Part shown: piece after piece, positions 8,727-16,151 of the stretch | Layout: the number at the start of each line of letters is the position of its first letter | How positions within the stretch are numbered: the first letter of the stretch is position 1 | DNA from: Bradyrhizobium acaciae | GTDB lineage: Bacteria; Pseudomonadota; Alphaproteobacteria; Rhizobiales; Xanthobacteraceae | Direction of reading: 5' to 3' | Assembly: GCF_020889785.1 (NCBI RefSeq) | Contig: NZ_JACMYK010000081.1 | Coordinates: forward strand, 1 to 32,262 | Length of the DNA stretch: 32,262 nucleotides | Program-made: the position numbers and the translations under genes | The notes under the pieces: generated by a model | What the model saw: the letters and a program-made list of their open reading frames with translations, nothing else | The model's database searches: none | What the model was told of the DNA's origin: nothing

Positions 8727-9653
8727 ATGGCCGGATTCTTCACCTCGCGCCTGTTCTTCATCTCGCTCGCCTGCGTAGCGGTTGCCGCAACGCTGCCGCT
8801 CTACGTCTCGGGCTACATCCTCGGGCTGCTCACCGTCGCGTTCTATTTCGGCGTGTTCGCGATGGCCTGGGACCTGCTGTTCGGCTTCGCCGGCGAGGTC
8901 AATTTCGGCCCGACCTTCCTGATCGGCACCGGCGCCTACACCGCGGGGATCCTCAACAACCAGTACGGCTGGTCGGTCTATATCTGCATCCTGCTCGGCG
9001 CGCTGGCGTCGGTGGTCGCGGGCTTCGTGCTGGCGCTGCCGGCGCTGCGGGTGAGGGGACCGTATTTCGGCCTCACCACGCTGGTCGCAGTCCTGATGCT
9101 GCAGAACTTCGTCGTGGTGTTCGCCGACCTGACCGGCGGCGAGATCGGGCTCACCATCCCCGACGTCATCACCATCAATGCCGGCGCCAATTACTGGATC
9201 GCGCTCGGTTTCATGACCATCAGCGCGGCCATTCTTTACGGCCTGTCGCAATCGCCGGTCGGCCTCGTGCTGCAGGCGAGCGGGCAGGACCCGGTGCAGG
9301 CCGGTGCGCTCGGCTTCAACATCGTCAAGCACAAGCTCGCGGCCTTCATCGTCAGTGCGTTCTTCTCGGGACTGTCGGGGGCGCTGCTGGTGTTCTACTT
9401 CGGCACCGCCTCGGTCGGCACCGTGGTCGACGTCGCGGTCGGCGTGAACGTGATCGTCTCCGCCGTGCTCGGCGGCCGGCGCACGGTGCTGGGGGCGGCG
9501 TTAGGCGCGATCTTCCTGATCGTGGCTGGCGAATTCCTGCGCCCGACCGGCGAGCTTGCGACCTTCATCGTCTCGGCGGTGGCGCTGCTTGTCGTCCTGT
9601 TCTTCCCCGGCGGTTTCCTCGGAGCGGCCCTGTCACGCGAGGCGCGCTCCTGA
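8727..9653 (+). CDS. branched-chain amino-acid ABC transporter permease, LivM type
   Basis: 308 residues, hydrophobic throughout. It has the LivM hallmarks MAWDLLFGFAGEVNFGPTFL, ALPALRVRGPYFGLTTLVAV and the late loop VGLVLQASGQDPVQAGALGF, which matches the coupling helix region of the family. It forms the second half of the channel with the LivH-type protein. Its TGA stop shares a base with the ATG of the ATPase gene (TGATG), so translation is probably coupled. Confidence 0.93.
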   Translation: MAGFFTSRLFFISLACVAVAATLPLYVSGYILGLLTVAFYFGVFAMAWDLLFGFAGEVNFGPTFLIGTGAYTAGILNNQYGWSVYICILLGALASVVAGFVLALPALRVRGPYFGLTTLVAVLMLQNFVVVFADLTGGEIGLTIPDVITINAGANYWIALGFMTISAAILYGLSQSPVGLVLQASGQDPVQAGALGFNIVKHKLAAFIVSAFFSGLSGALLVFYFGTASVGTVVDVAVGVNVIVSAVLGGRRTVLGAALGAIFLIVAGEFLRPTGELATFIVSAVALLVVLFFPGGFLGAALSREARS

Positions 9654-11134
9654 TGGATCAGATTGCGACCAAGACTCCAACGCTCGCCGTCCGCGGCCTG
9701 ACCAAGCGGTTCGGCGGCCTGACCGCGGTGAAGAATCTGAGCTTCGAGCTGCGACCCGGCGAGATCCTCGGCCTGATCGGGCCGAACGGTTCGGGTAAAT
9801 CGACCGCGATGAAGAGCGTGATGGGCATCGAGCGCCCGACCGCGGGCGAGGTGCTGTTCGAGGGCGAGAACGTTGCCGGGCTGCCCGCGCACAAGATCGC
9901 GCGCAAGGGCTTTGGCATGGTGTTCCAGCATTCGCGGCCGCTGAACCGGCAGACCGTGCTGGAAAACATCATGGTCGCGCTGTTGCCCGACAGCCTGTTC
10001 ATGCTGTTTCCCGACAAGGCGCTGACCGAGCGCGCCAAATGGATCGCCGAGCGCGTTGGCTTGGGGGCGGTGATGGACCGCCGTCCGCCGACGCTGCCGT
10101 TCGCCGATCTGCGCCGGCTGGAATTGGCGAAGGCGATCGCGCGCGACCCGAAGGTGGTGCTGGTCGACGAGCCCTTCGCCGGATTGACCAGCACCGAGGT
10201 CGGCGTGTTCTCGCAATTGATCCGCAGCTTCCGCGACGAAGGGCGCGCGGTGATGCTGGTCGACCACAACGTCAAGAGCGTCGCGGCGCTGGTCGACCGC
10301 GTGCTCGCGATGTATCTCGGCGAGGAGATCACGACCGGCCGCGCCGAGGACGTGATGAAGAACGAGACCGTGCGGCGGGTCTATCTCGGCGGCGCGATCG
10401 AAACCCATGCGCGGCCCGAGACCTCGTTCAAGGACAAGGTGCCGCTGCTGCAGGTCGAGAATGTCAGTGTGCATTACGGCAAGGCGCAGGCGCTGGAGAA
10501 CGTCTCGATCCACGTCCATGAGGGCGAGTTCGTCTCCGTCGTCGGCCTCAACGGCGCCGGCAAGACCACGCTGTTCAACACCATCTCGGGCTTCCTGCCC
10601 TATACCGGCGAGATCCTGCGTGGTGGTGTGAATCTGCGCGGCACCGGGCCGGCCAAGATCGCCCGCTCCGGCCTCGTGCAGTGCCCGGAATCGCGCGAAT
10701 TGTTCGGCGAGATGTCGGTGCGCGAAAACCTCGACCTCGGCGGCCAGCATCTCGACGACGCAGCGCGGGCGAAGCAACTGGCCTGGCTGTTCGAGCTGTT
10801 CCCGATCCTGAAGGAGCGCCAGGGCCAGATGGCGCAGACACTGTCCGGCGGCGAGCAGCAGATGCTGGCGATCGGCCGCGCGCTGATGATGCAGCCGCAG
10901 ATCCTGATCCTCGACGAGCCGACGCTGGGCCTGGCGCCGGTCATTCTCGAACTGTTGTCGAAGGCGCTGGAGAAGCTGCGCCAGACCACCAAGATCACGG
11001 TGCTGCTCGGCGAGCAGAACGTGACGTTCGCGCTTCCGCATGCCGACCGCGTCTATGTGCTGGAGCACGCGCGGATCGTCTGGGAGGGCGATCCGGGCCG
11101 GTTCGCCGCGGAGGCCGGCGCCGATTTTCTCTGA
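9653..11134 (+). CDS. fused LivG-LivF double ATP-binding protein of the ABC transporter
   Basis: 493 residues with two ATPase domains in one chain, where most systems have separate LivG and LivF. Domain 1 (about 10-250) is LivG-like: Walker A GPNGSGKST (43-51), Q-loop FQHSRPLNRQTVLENI, Walker B VVLVDEP (168-174) and H-loop MLVDHN (201-206). Its signature motif is LPFADLRR at about 148-155, so the normal LSGGQ/LSYGQ is degenerate. Domain 2 (about 264-493) is LivF-like: Walker A GLNGAGKTT (298-306), intact LSGGEQQ (397-403), Walker B ILILDEP (417-423), and LLGEQN where LivF usually has LLVEQN. A linker of about 15 residues joins the halves. An asymmetric pair of ATP sites is likely, with one site lacking a normal signature. 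Confidence 0.93.
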   Translation: MDQIATKTPTLAVRGLTKRFGGLTAVKNLSFELRPGEILGLIGPNGSGKSTAMKSVMGIERPTAGEVLFEGENVAGLPAHKIARKGFGMVFQHSRPLNRQTVLENIMVALLPDSLFMLFPDKALTERAKWIAERVGLGAVMDRRPPTLPFADLRRLELAKAIARDPKVVLVDEPFAGLTSTEVGVFSQLIRSFRDEGRAVMLVDHNVKSVAALVDRVLAMYLGEEITTGRAEDVMKNETVRRVYLGGAIETHARPETSFKDKVPLLQVENVSVHYGKAQALENVSIHVHEGEFVSVVGLNGAGKTTLFNTISGFLPYTGEILRGGVNLRGTGPAKIARSGLVQCPESRELFGEMSVRENLDLGGQHLDDAARAKQLAWLFELFPILKERQGQMAQTLSGGEQQMLAIGRALMMQPQILILDEPTLGLAPVILELLSKALEKLRQTTKITVLLGEQNVTFALPHADRVYVLEHARIVWEGDPGRFAAEAGADFL

Positions 11135-11180
11135 AGTTCGAAAAATTCAAGAACAAGAAAGCAAAACAAGGGAGATCATG

Positions 11181-12422
11181 ATGTCAGGACATTCAACCGC
11201 CACCCGCGTCAGCTTGCTGGCCTCGGCGCTCGCGCTCTGCCTCGCGGCGCCGGCCTATGCCCAGTCCAGCGATCCGATCAAGATCGGCGTGATCGCCGAG
11301 GTGCAGTCGATCGCCGGCGCGGCGACCCCGGGCGGCGCGCAGATCGCGGCCGACGAGATCAACGCCAAGGGCGGCGTGATGGGCCGCAAGATCGAGATCG
11401 TCACTTACGACAACAAGAGCTCGTCGGCCGATTCCGTGCGCGCGTTCCAGCGCGCGGTGAGCGAGGACAAGGTGTCCGCCGTGATCGCGAGCTACATCAG
11501 CGAGGTTGTGCTGGCGCTGGAGCCGTGGGCTTCGCGGCTGAAGATGCCGCTGATCACACCCGGTGCGGCCTCTAACGAGATCACCAAGGCTGTTCATAAC
11601 GACTATGAGAAGAACAAGTACACCTTCCACGGCTACCTGACCTCGGCCGCGCAGGCGCAGCTGGTCTGTGATGCGGCCAAGGAGCTCTTGGTCGACCAGC
11701 TCAAGTTCAAGTCGGTTGCGATCATGAGCGAGGATGCGGCGTGGACCAAGCCGCTCGACGTCGGCTACGAGGCCTGCCTGCCGAAGGCCGGCCTCAAGGT
11801 GGTCGAGCATATCCGCTTCTCGCCCGACACCACCGACTTCACGCCGATCTTCAACAAGATGGAAGCGGCGAAGCCCGACGTGATCGTCACCGGCATCTCC
11901 CATGTCGGCGTGCAGCCGACGGTGCAGTGGAAGAACCAGCAGGTGCCGATCCCGATGTTCGGCATCAGCGCACAGGCGCTGAGCCCGACATTCTGGGGCG
12001 ACACCAACGGCGCTGCCGAAGGCGTGCCCTCGCTCGCGGTGGCGACGCCTGATGTCGCGGTCACGCCGAAGACCAAGCCGTTCGCTGCCGCCTTCAAGGC
12101 CAAGTTCGGCACGCCGCCGGCCTATACCGGCTACACCGCCTATGACGAGGTCTACATCATCGCGGAGGCGATCCAGCGCGCCGGCTCGACCGATCCGGAC
12201 AAGTTGGTCACCGAGCTCGAGAAGACCGACTTCGACGGCACGATCGGCAAGATCCAGTTCTACGGCAAGAACGACGAGTTCACCCACGGCATCAAGTCCG
12301 GCCCGGGTGCCGTCACCGGCCTTGTGTTCCAGTGGCAGAACGGCAAGCAGATCACGGTCTGGCCGAAGGCGATCGCCGAAGGCAAGCTGAAGTTTCCGGA
12401 CTTCGTGAAGCTGTCGCAGTAG
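11181..12422 (+). CDS. second ABC substrate-binding protein, paralogue of the first
   Basis: 413 residues. The signal peptide ends near AYA-QSSDPIK and is followed by the same type 1 binding-protein fold as the product at 6499-7755. By eye the two are about 70% identical, with long unchanged stretches such as SEDAAWTKPLDVGYE and HIRFSPDTTDFTPIFNK. They differ most around the mature residues following FGIS (here AQALSPTFWGDTNG), which may touch ligand. Two adjacent ATGs (11178 and 11181) are possible; I chose the second because GGAG (11171-11174) is then 6 bases away instead of 3. It closes the operon, 46 bases after the ATPase gene, so the transporter has two receptors. Confidence 0.92.
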   Translation: MSGHSTATRVSLLASALALCLAAPAYAQSSDPIKIGVIAEVQSIAGAATPGGAQIAADEINAKGGVMGRKIEIVTYDNKSSSADSVRAFQRAVSEDKVSAVIASYISEVVLALEPWASRLKMPLITPGAASNEITKAVHNDYEKNKYTFHGYLTSAAQAQLVCDAAKELLVDQLKFKSVAIMSEDAAWTKPLDVGYEACLPKAGLKVVEHIRFSPDTTDFTPIFNKMEAAKPDVIVTGISHVGVQPTVQWKNQQVPIPMFGISAQALSPTFWGDTNGAAEGVPSLAVATPDVAVTPKTKPFAAAFKAKFGTPPAYTGYTAYDEVYIIAEAIQRAGSTDPDKLVTELEKTDFDGTIGKIQFYGKNDEFTHGIKSGPGAVTGLVFQWQNGKQITVWPKAIAEGKLKFPDFVKLSQ

Positions 12423-12435
12423 CACACGTACTCGC

Positions 12436-12520
12436 CGTCATTGCGAGGAGCGAAGCGACGAAGCAATCCATTTTCCGAGTGAGTGGATGGATGGATTGCT
12501 TCGCTTCGCTCGCAATGACG
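12436..12520. repeat. inverted-repeat element with 30-36-base arms, downstream of the ABC operon
   Basis: The left arm (12436-12471) starts CGTCATTGCGAGGAGCGAAG and ends GAAGCAATCCAT; the right arm (12491-12520) is its near reverse complement, ending CGCTCGCAATGACG, with a 6-base length difference. The 19-base centre is variable. To my knowledge this CGTCATTGCGAG type is scattered widely through Bradyrhizobium genomes. It sits between two convergent genes, where it could end transcription from both sides. Confidence 0.78.
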
Positions 12521-12541
12521 ATCGGAGACTGTGAACCCAAA

Positions 12542-13756
12542 CTATTTGCGCGTCGGCGGTGCCGCCTGGATCGTGGGCGCTGCCGCCGCGAGCAGCGCGG
12601 CGCGATCGCCGTTGCGCGGCGGATAGATGCGCTGCTGGTTGATGGTCTGCTTGGTGAGTTTTGCCGCAGCACCCGTGGTGTGCACCTCGCGATCCCAGCC
12701 GGTGGTGTAGAGCGCGCCCCAGGCGCCGAGATCGAGCACCGTCACATACCAGTCGATGGCGAGCGGCAGCAGTTTTTCGCCGAACAGATCGGCGACCACG
12801 TTCTGTCCCGCAAACCGGCCCATCGGCCGCGCGAACTGGCAGGACATCACGGTCGGATGCTCGCCGTCGATCAGGCAGGAAGCGACGTCGCCGGCGGCGA
12901 AGACGCCGTCGAGACCCTCGACGCGCATGGTGTGATCCACCGCAAGACGGCCGAGCCGGTCGCGCTTCGCTGGCAGCATAGCGGCAAGCAGACTCGCATG
13001 CATGCCGGCGCACCACACCACGGTTTTGGCCGGAATGATCTCGCTGCTGTCGAGCGTGATGCTGTCGGCGCCGACGGCGCTGACCCTGACATTCAGACGC
13101 GTCTCGACGCCGAGCGCGGAGAGCGCCTCGTTGATGACGGGACGGCCATGCGCGCCGAAGGTCGCGCCGACCACGGGATTGGGATCGATCAGGATCACGC
13201 GATGATCGCCTGTGATGCCGGCGCGTGCGAGCTTGGCCGGCATCTCGGCCGCGACCTCGATCCCGGTGAACCCTGCGCCGACCACCGCGACCGTCGAACG
13301 CGCCTGCGATGGCGGCTCTTTGCCGAGCGCCGCCAGATGCCCGTTGAGCCGCATCGCCGCATGGTAGGTGTCGACGTCGAAGCCATGCGCGGCGAGGCCC
13401 GGGATCTCGGGCCGCGCCAGCTCGCTGCCCGTCGTCAGCACCAGCCGGTCGTAGCTCAAATGTTCGGCGCCCGCGCTCGACTTGACCACGACTTCGCGCT
13501 TCGCCGCATCGATCGCTTCGATGTCGGCCACCTTATGCCTGACCCCGACCGGATCGAGCAGATCCTTGAGCGGCAGCGCGACATCGCCGGGATCGACCTC
13601 GTAATTGCGTACCCGGATGTTGTGATAGGCGTTGCGATCGACCACGAGAATCTCGGTGTCGGATGCGCGTGCACCGATCTCGTCGCATTTACGGGCCGCA
13701 CCGAGCGCGGCCCACAGCCCGGCAAAGCCGGCACCCAGCACCAGGATGCGCGCCAT
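12542..13756 (-). CDS. NAD(P)/FAD-dependent oxidoreductase, NDH-2-like
   Basis: 404 residues of the pyridine-nucleotide-disulphide oxidoreductase fold. The N-terminal FAD-binding Rossmann motif is ILVLGAGFAGLWAA, the NAD(P)-binding motif is VAVVGAGFTGIEVAAEM at about 165-181, and the C-terminal FAD motif is GVFAAGDVAS at about 295-304. VWCAGMHAS is also typical of type II NADH dehydrogenases and relatives. Substrate and electron acceptor (quinone or other) are not determined by sequence. No C-terminal membrane helix is obvious. It lies 82 bases downstream of the thiamine-diphosphate enzyme and is probably cotranscribed. Its GGAGGGAG Shine-Dalgarno is very strong, but it lies inside a perfect hairpin (separate entry). 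Confidence 0.88.
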   Translation of the reverse strand: MARILVLGAGFAGLWAALGAARKCDEIGARASDTEILVVDRNAYHNIRVRNYEVDPGDVALPLKDLLDPVGVRHKVADIEAIDAAKREVVVKSSAGAEHLSYDRLVLTTGSELARPEIPGLAAHGFDVDTYHAAMRLNGHLAALGKEPPSQARSTVAVVGAGFTGIEVAAEMPAKLARAGITGDHRVILIDPNPVVGATFGAHGRPVINEALSALGVETRLNVRVSAVGADSITLDSSEIIPAKTVVWCAGMHASLLAAMLPAKRDRLGRLAVDHTMRVEGLDGVFAAGDVASCLIDGEHPTVMSCQFARPMGRFAGQNVVADLFGEKLLPLAIDWYVTVLDLGAWGALYTTGWDREVHTTGAAAKLTKQTINQQRIYPPRNGDRAALLAAAAPTIQAAPPTRK

Positions 13757-13758
13757 CT

Positions 13759-13785
13759 CTCCCTCCGACGTTGCGTCGGAGGGAG
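13759..13785 (-). promoter_or_regulatory. 12-bp hairpin covering the ribosome binding site of the FAD oxidoreductase gene
   Basis: In mRNA sense, CTCCCTCCGACG, a 3-base loop (CAA) and CGTCGGAGGGAG form a perfect stem that ends two bases before the AUG. The whole GGAGGGAG Shine-Dalgarno is in the 3' arm. The fold would block ribosome loading unless opened by translation, a factor or temperature. The structure is read directly; regulation is inferred. There is no U-run, so it is not a terminator for the upstream gene. Confidence 0.75.
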
Positions 13786-13838
13786 CTTGCCCGCCGAAGC
13801 GATGTCAAATCAAGTGGGTGAGGGCGTGCGAAGTGTCC

Positions 13839-15473
13839 TCACGTCCCCGGCCGCGACACCTCGGTCTCCTTGCTGGTGATGAATTCCAGCAGCACCGGGA
13901 CGCCTTCCTTGGTCTTCTGGATGCCGCGCTTGATCGCGGGAATGATGTCTTCGGGCTTCGTCACCCGTTCGCCATAGCCGCCGAAGGCACGGGCCATCGC
14001 GGCGTAATCGCCGGAGATGTCGGTCGAGCGATATTTCTCGGTCGAGATCGGCATCACCTTCAGCTCGATCGCCATCGAGAAATTGTTGAGCAGGATCGAC
14101 ATGATCGGAATCCGCTCGCGCACCGCAGTCTCGAAATCCATCCCCGTGAAGCCGATCGCGGCATCGCCCCAGACATTGATGCAGAGCTTGTCCGGTTTTG
14201 CGAGCTTCGCGCCCATCGCAAGGCCAAGTCCATAGCCGAGCTGCGTGGTCTTGCCCCAGCCGATATAGGACAGCGGCTCGACCGACTTCCAGAACGGCGA
14301 GAGCTGGTCGCGCGGGCTGCCGGCGTCATGGGTGATGATGGTGTTGTGGATGTCGACCGTGTGCTGCAGATCCCATAGCACCCGGTACGGATTGAGCGGC
14401 GCGTCGTTGTGCGTCAGCTTCGGCATCCACTTGGCGAGCCATTCCTTGTGAGACGCGGCGATCTCTTCCGCGACCGCACTTGCGTTACGGTCCGCGGCCA
14501 CGGTCTTGCCGATTTCCTCCAGCAGCGCGTCGAGCACGAGGCCGGCGTCGCCGACGAGGCCGATCCTGGCCTCGACATCCTTGTTGATGTGGTTCGGATC
14601 GAGCGTCGAATGGATGATGGTCTTGCCCTTCGGCATCGCGATTCCGAACGATGTTTCGGTGAACGAGCAGCCGATGCCGAAGATCACGTCGGCGTCGGCC
14701 AAAAATTTCGGTACCGCGCGCGGCACCGCGAGGCCGCCGGAGCCGAGCGACAGCGGATGCGCCTCCGGGAATGACGACTTGCCGCCGAGGCTGGTGGTGA
14801 CCGGGATCGCGAGCCGCTCGGCGAGGCGCTTCAGCTGCGGCCAGGCCTTCGCGTAGTGCACGCCCTGGCCGGCATAGATCACCGGACGCTTGGCGTTGAC
14901 GAGCAGGGCGGCGGCTTCCTTCACATGGACAGGGTCGGCACCGTAGCGGGTGCGCAGCACCGGCGTGTAGTTGAGTGGCTCCGGCACCTCCTCGTTCCAC
15001 ATGTCGGCGGGGATCTCGACGATCACAGGCCCGCCGCGGCCGTTCTTCAGTTTGGTGAACGCGCGGCGGAAAATGTTACAGACCTCCGCGGCGATGTTGA
15101 TCGGCTCCGAGGACTTGGAGAACGCCTTCATCGCCTGGCTGGAGTTGAAGTTCGGATCGATGTTCGCCAACCGGCGCGCATAGCCCATCGGCAGCACCAG
15201 CACGGGTACGGATTCGCCATAGCACTGCGCAACGCCGCCCATCGCATTCTCGGCGCCCGGACCGTGCTGCATGCAGAACGCGCCGATCTTTTCGCCCGAG
15301 GTGACGCGGGAGATCGCGTCCGCCATGTGCACGCCGATGCGCTCCTGGCGCACCATCACGGGCCGGATATCGGCGGCGGCAGCGTATTCGATCAGGTGGT
15401 TGACCGGGTAGCCGGTGAGGATCTCGATCCCCTCGCGCTTCATGATTTCCGCGATCGCGGTGCCGAGCTTCAT
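13839..15473 (-). CDS. thiamine-diphosphate-dependent enzyme, acetolactate synthase/decarboxylase superfamily
   Basis: 544 residues, the superfamily's usual length, with the three-domain order: N-terminal PYR domain with the catalytic Glu in VRQERIGVHMADA (E44) and QHGPGAENAMGG; a middle Rossmann-like domain with AKRPVIYAGQGV; and a C-terminal PP domain. The ThDP/Mg motif reads GDAAIGFTGMDFETAV through NN (436-464), so the usual GDG is GDA. The enzyme probably acts on a 2-oxo acid or acyl-CoA substrate, but the reaction cannot be named. ATG 15473 was chosen because AGGGAG lies 8 bases upstream; an in-frame GTG at 15482 would overlap that Shine-Dalgarno. The downstream FAD oxidoreductase may be a redox partner. 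Confidence 0.87.
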   Translation of the reverse strand: MKLGTAIAEIMKREGIEILTGYPVNHLIEYAAAADIRPVMVRQERIGVHMADAISRVTSGEKIGAFCMQHGPGAENAMGGVAQCYGESVPVLVLPMGYARRLANIDPNFNSSQAMKAFSKSSEPINIAAEVCNIFRRAFTKLKNGRGGPVIVEIPADMWNEEVPEPLNYTPVLRTRYGADPVHVKEAAALLVNAKRPVIYAGQGVHYAKAWPQLKRLAERLAIPVTTSLGGKSSFPEAHPLSLGSGGLAVPRAVPKFLADADVIFGIGCSFTETSFGIAMPKGKTIIHSTLDPNHINKDVEARIGLVGDAGLVLDALLEEIGKTVAADRNASAVAEEIAASHKEWLAKWMPKLTHNDAPLNPYRVLWDLQHTVDIHNTIITHDAGSPRDQLSPFWKSVEPLSYIGWGKTTQLGYGLGLAMGAKLAKPDKLCINVWGDAAIGFTGMDFETAVRERIPIMSILLNNFSMAIELKVMPISTEKYRSTDISGDYAAMARAFGGYGERVTKPEDIIPAIKRGIQKTKEGVPVLLEFITSKETEVSRPGT

Positions 15474-15482
15474 GACGGTCAC

Positions 15483-15799
15483 TCCCTTTTGGATGCGGCC
15501 GGTTCGTTCCGGCCTCGTTGTCGTCCTGTCCGATAAAGGAACAGGATTCCGCCGACCGGTAAAGCCGAGCTGCGGGCCGGATCGGGTAGTCCTGATATGC
15601 GTTTACGCCCAAACGCGGCCGGATGCCTCGCGCCGCGGCGCCCTGATGCAGGCAAAACTAGTACCGAGTTTCTGCGCAACCCTTAAGCGATCGTTCATTG
15701 TGTCCATCAATGGGCCGTCAACCAATGTGGCCTAGTTTTGCTGGCATATTACTACGGCGCGGGAGACAAAGAGCCGCGAGCGTCGGACAGGAGCTTTTC
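15483..15799. other. intergenic region between divergent genes, no gene seen
   Basis: About 315 bases lie between the ThDP enzyme and pilin genes and should contain both promoters. I recognise no clear promoter or protein. A TGG-N9-GC stretch at 15728-15741 resembles a sigma-54 site but has the wrong spacing. Confidence 0.4.
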
Positions 15800-15964
15800 A
15801 TGCGCGCGTTGCTGGCAAGATTTCTGCAGGATGAGGTCGGAGCGACGGCGATCGAATACGCCGTCATCGCCGGCGGTATCAGTATCGTGATCGTCGCCGG
15901 CGTCAGGGGCATCGGCACCGGCGTGAGCGGCCAATTCAGTGCCGTCAGCTCGGCGTTCAAGTAG
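15800..15964 (+). CDS. Flp/Fap-type type IVb pilin precursor
   Basis: 54 residues. It has the Flp pilin form: a short basic leader MRALLARFLQDEVG, cleavage by a prepilin peptidase expected after that Gly, and then ATAIEYAVIAGGISIVIVAG with Glu at position 5 and Tyr at 6 of the mature chain. The rest is one hydrophobic helix and a short tail ending SAFK. Flp pilins form thin adhesive fibres through Tad machinery. The Shine-Dalgarno CAGGAG (15788-15793) is well placed. No tad or cpa assembly genes are in the window, so this copy must use machinery encoded elsewhere or be silent. Confidence 0.9.
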   Translation: MRALLARFLQDEVGATAIEYAVIAGGISIVIVAGVRGIGTGVSGQFSAVSSAFK

Positions 15965-16151
15965 GCGCTACAAGTAAGCGCCGAGAGACACCGCTTCATA
16001 CGTTCCCGCTTCAGCCGCCGCCGTCTCCATTCAACGCGCGAAGCATCGCGATGCGTGCGAACATCAGCCAGTGCGCCGCTTACTGGACGCCTTCCGATAG
16101 TTTCATGATCTCGTCGGCGGCCTTCCGCAGCGTGACCCGCACGCCGCGGCG

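Noticed and set aside
9395..11068. Minus-strand open frame of about 557 codons opposite the LivGF fusion
   Set aside because: It shows shadow composition (His/Arg/Gln-rich) and overlaps parts of two real genes.
15728..15741. Possible sigma-54 promoter upstream of the pilin gene
   Set aside because: GG and GC are 9 bases apart instead of 10 and the flanking bases match poorly.
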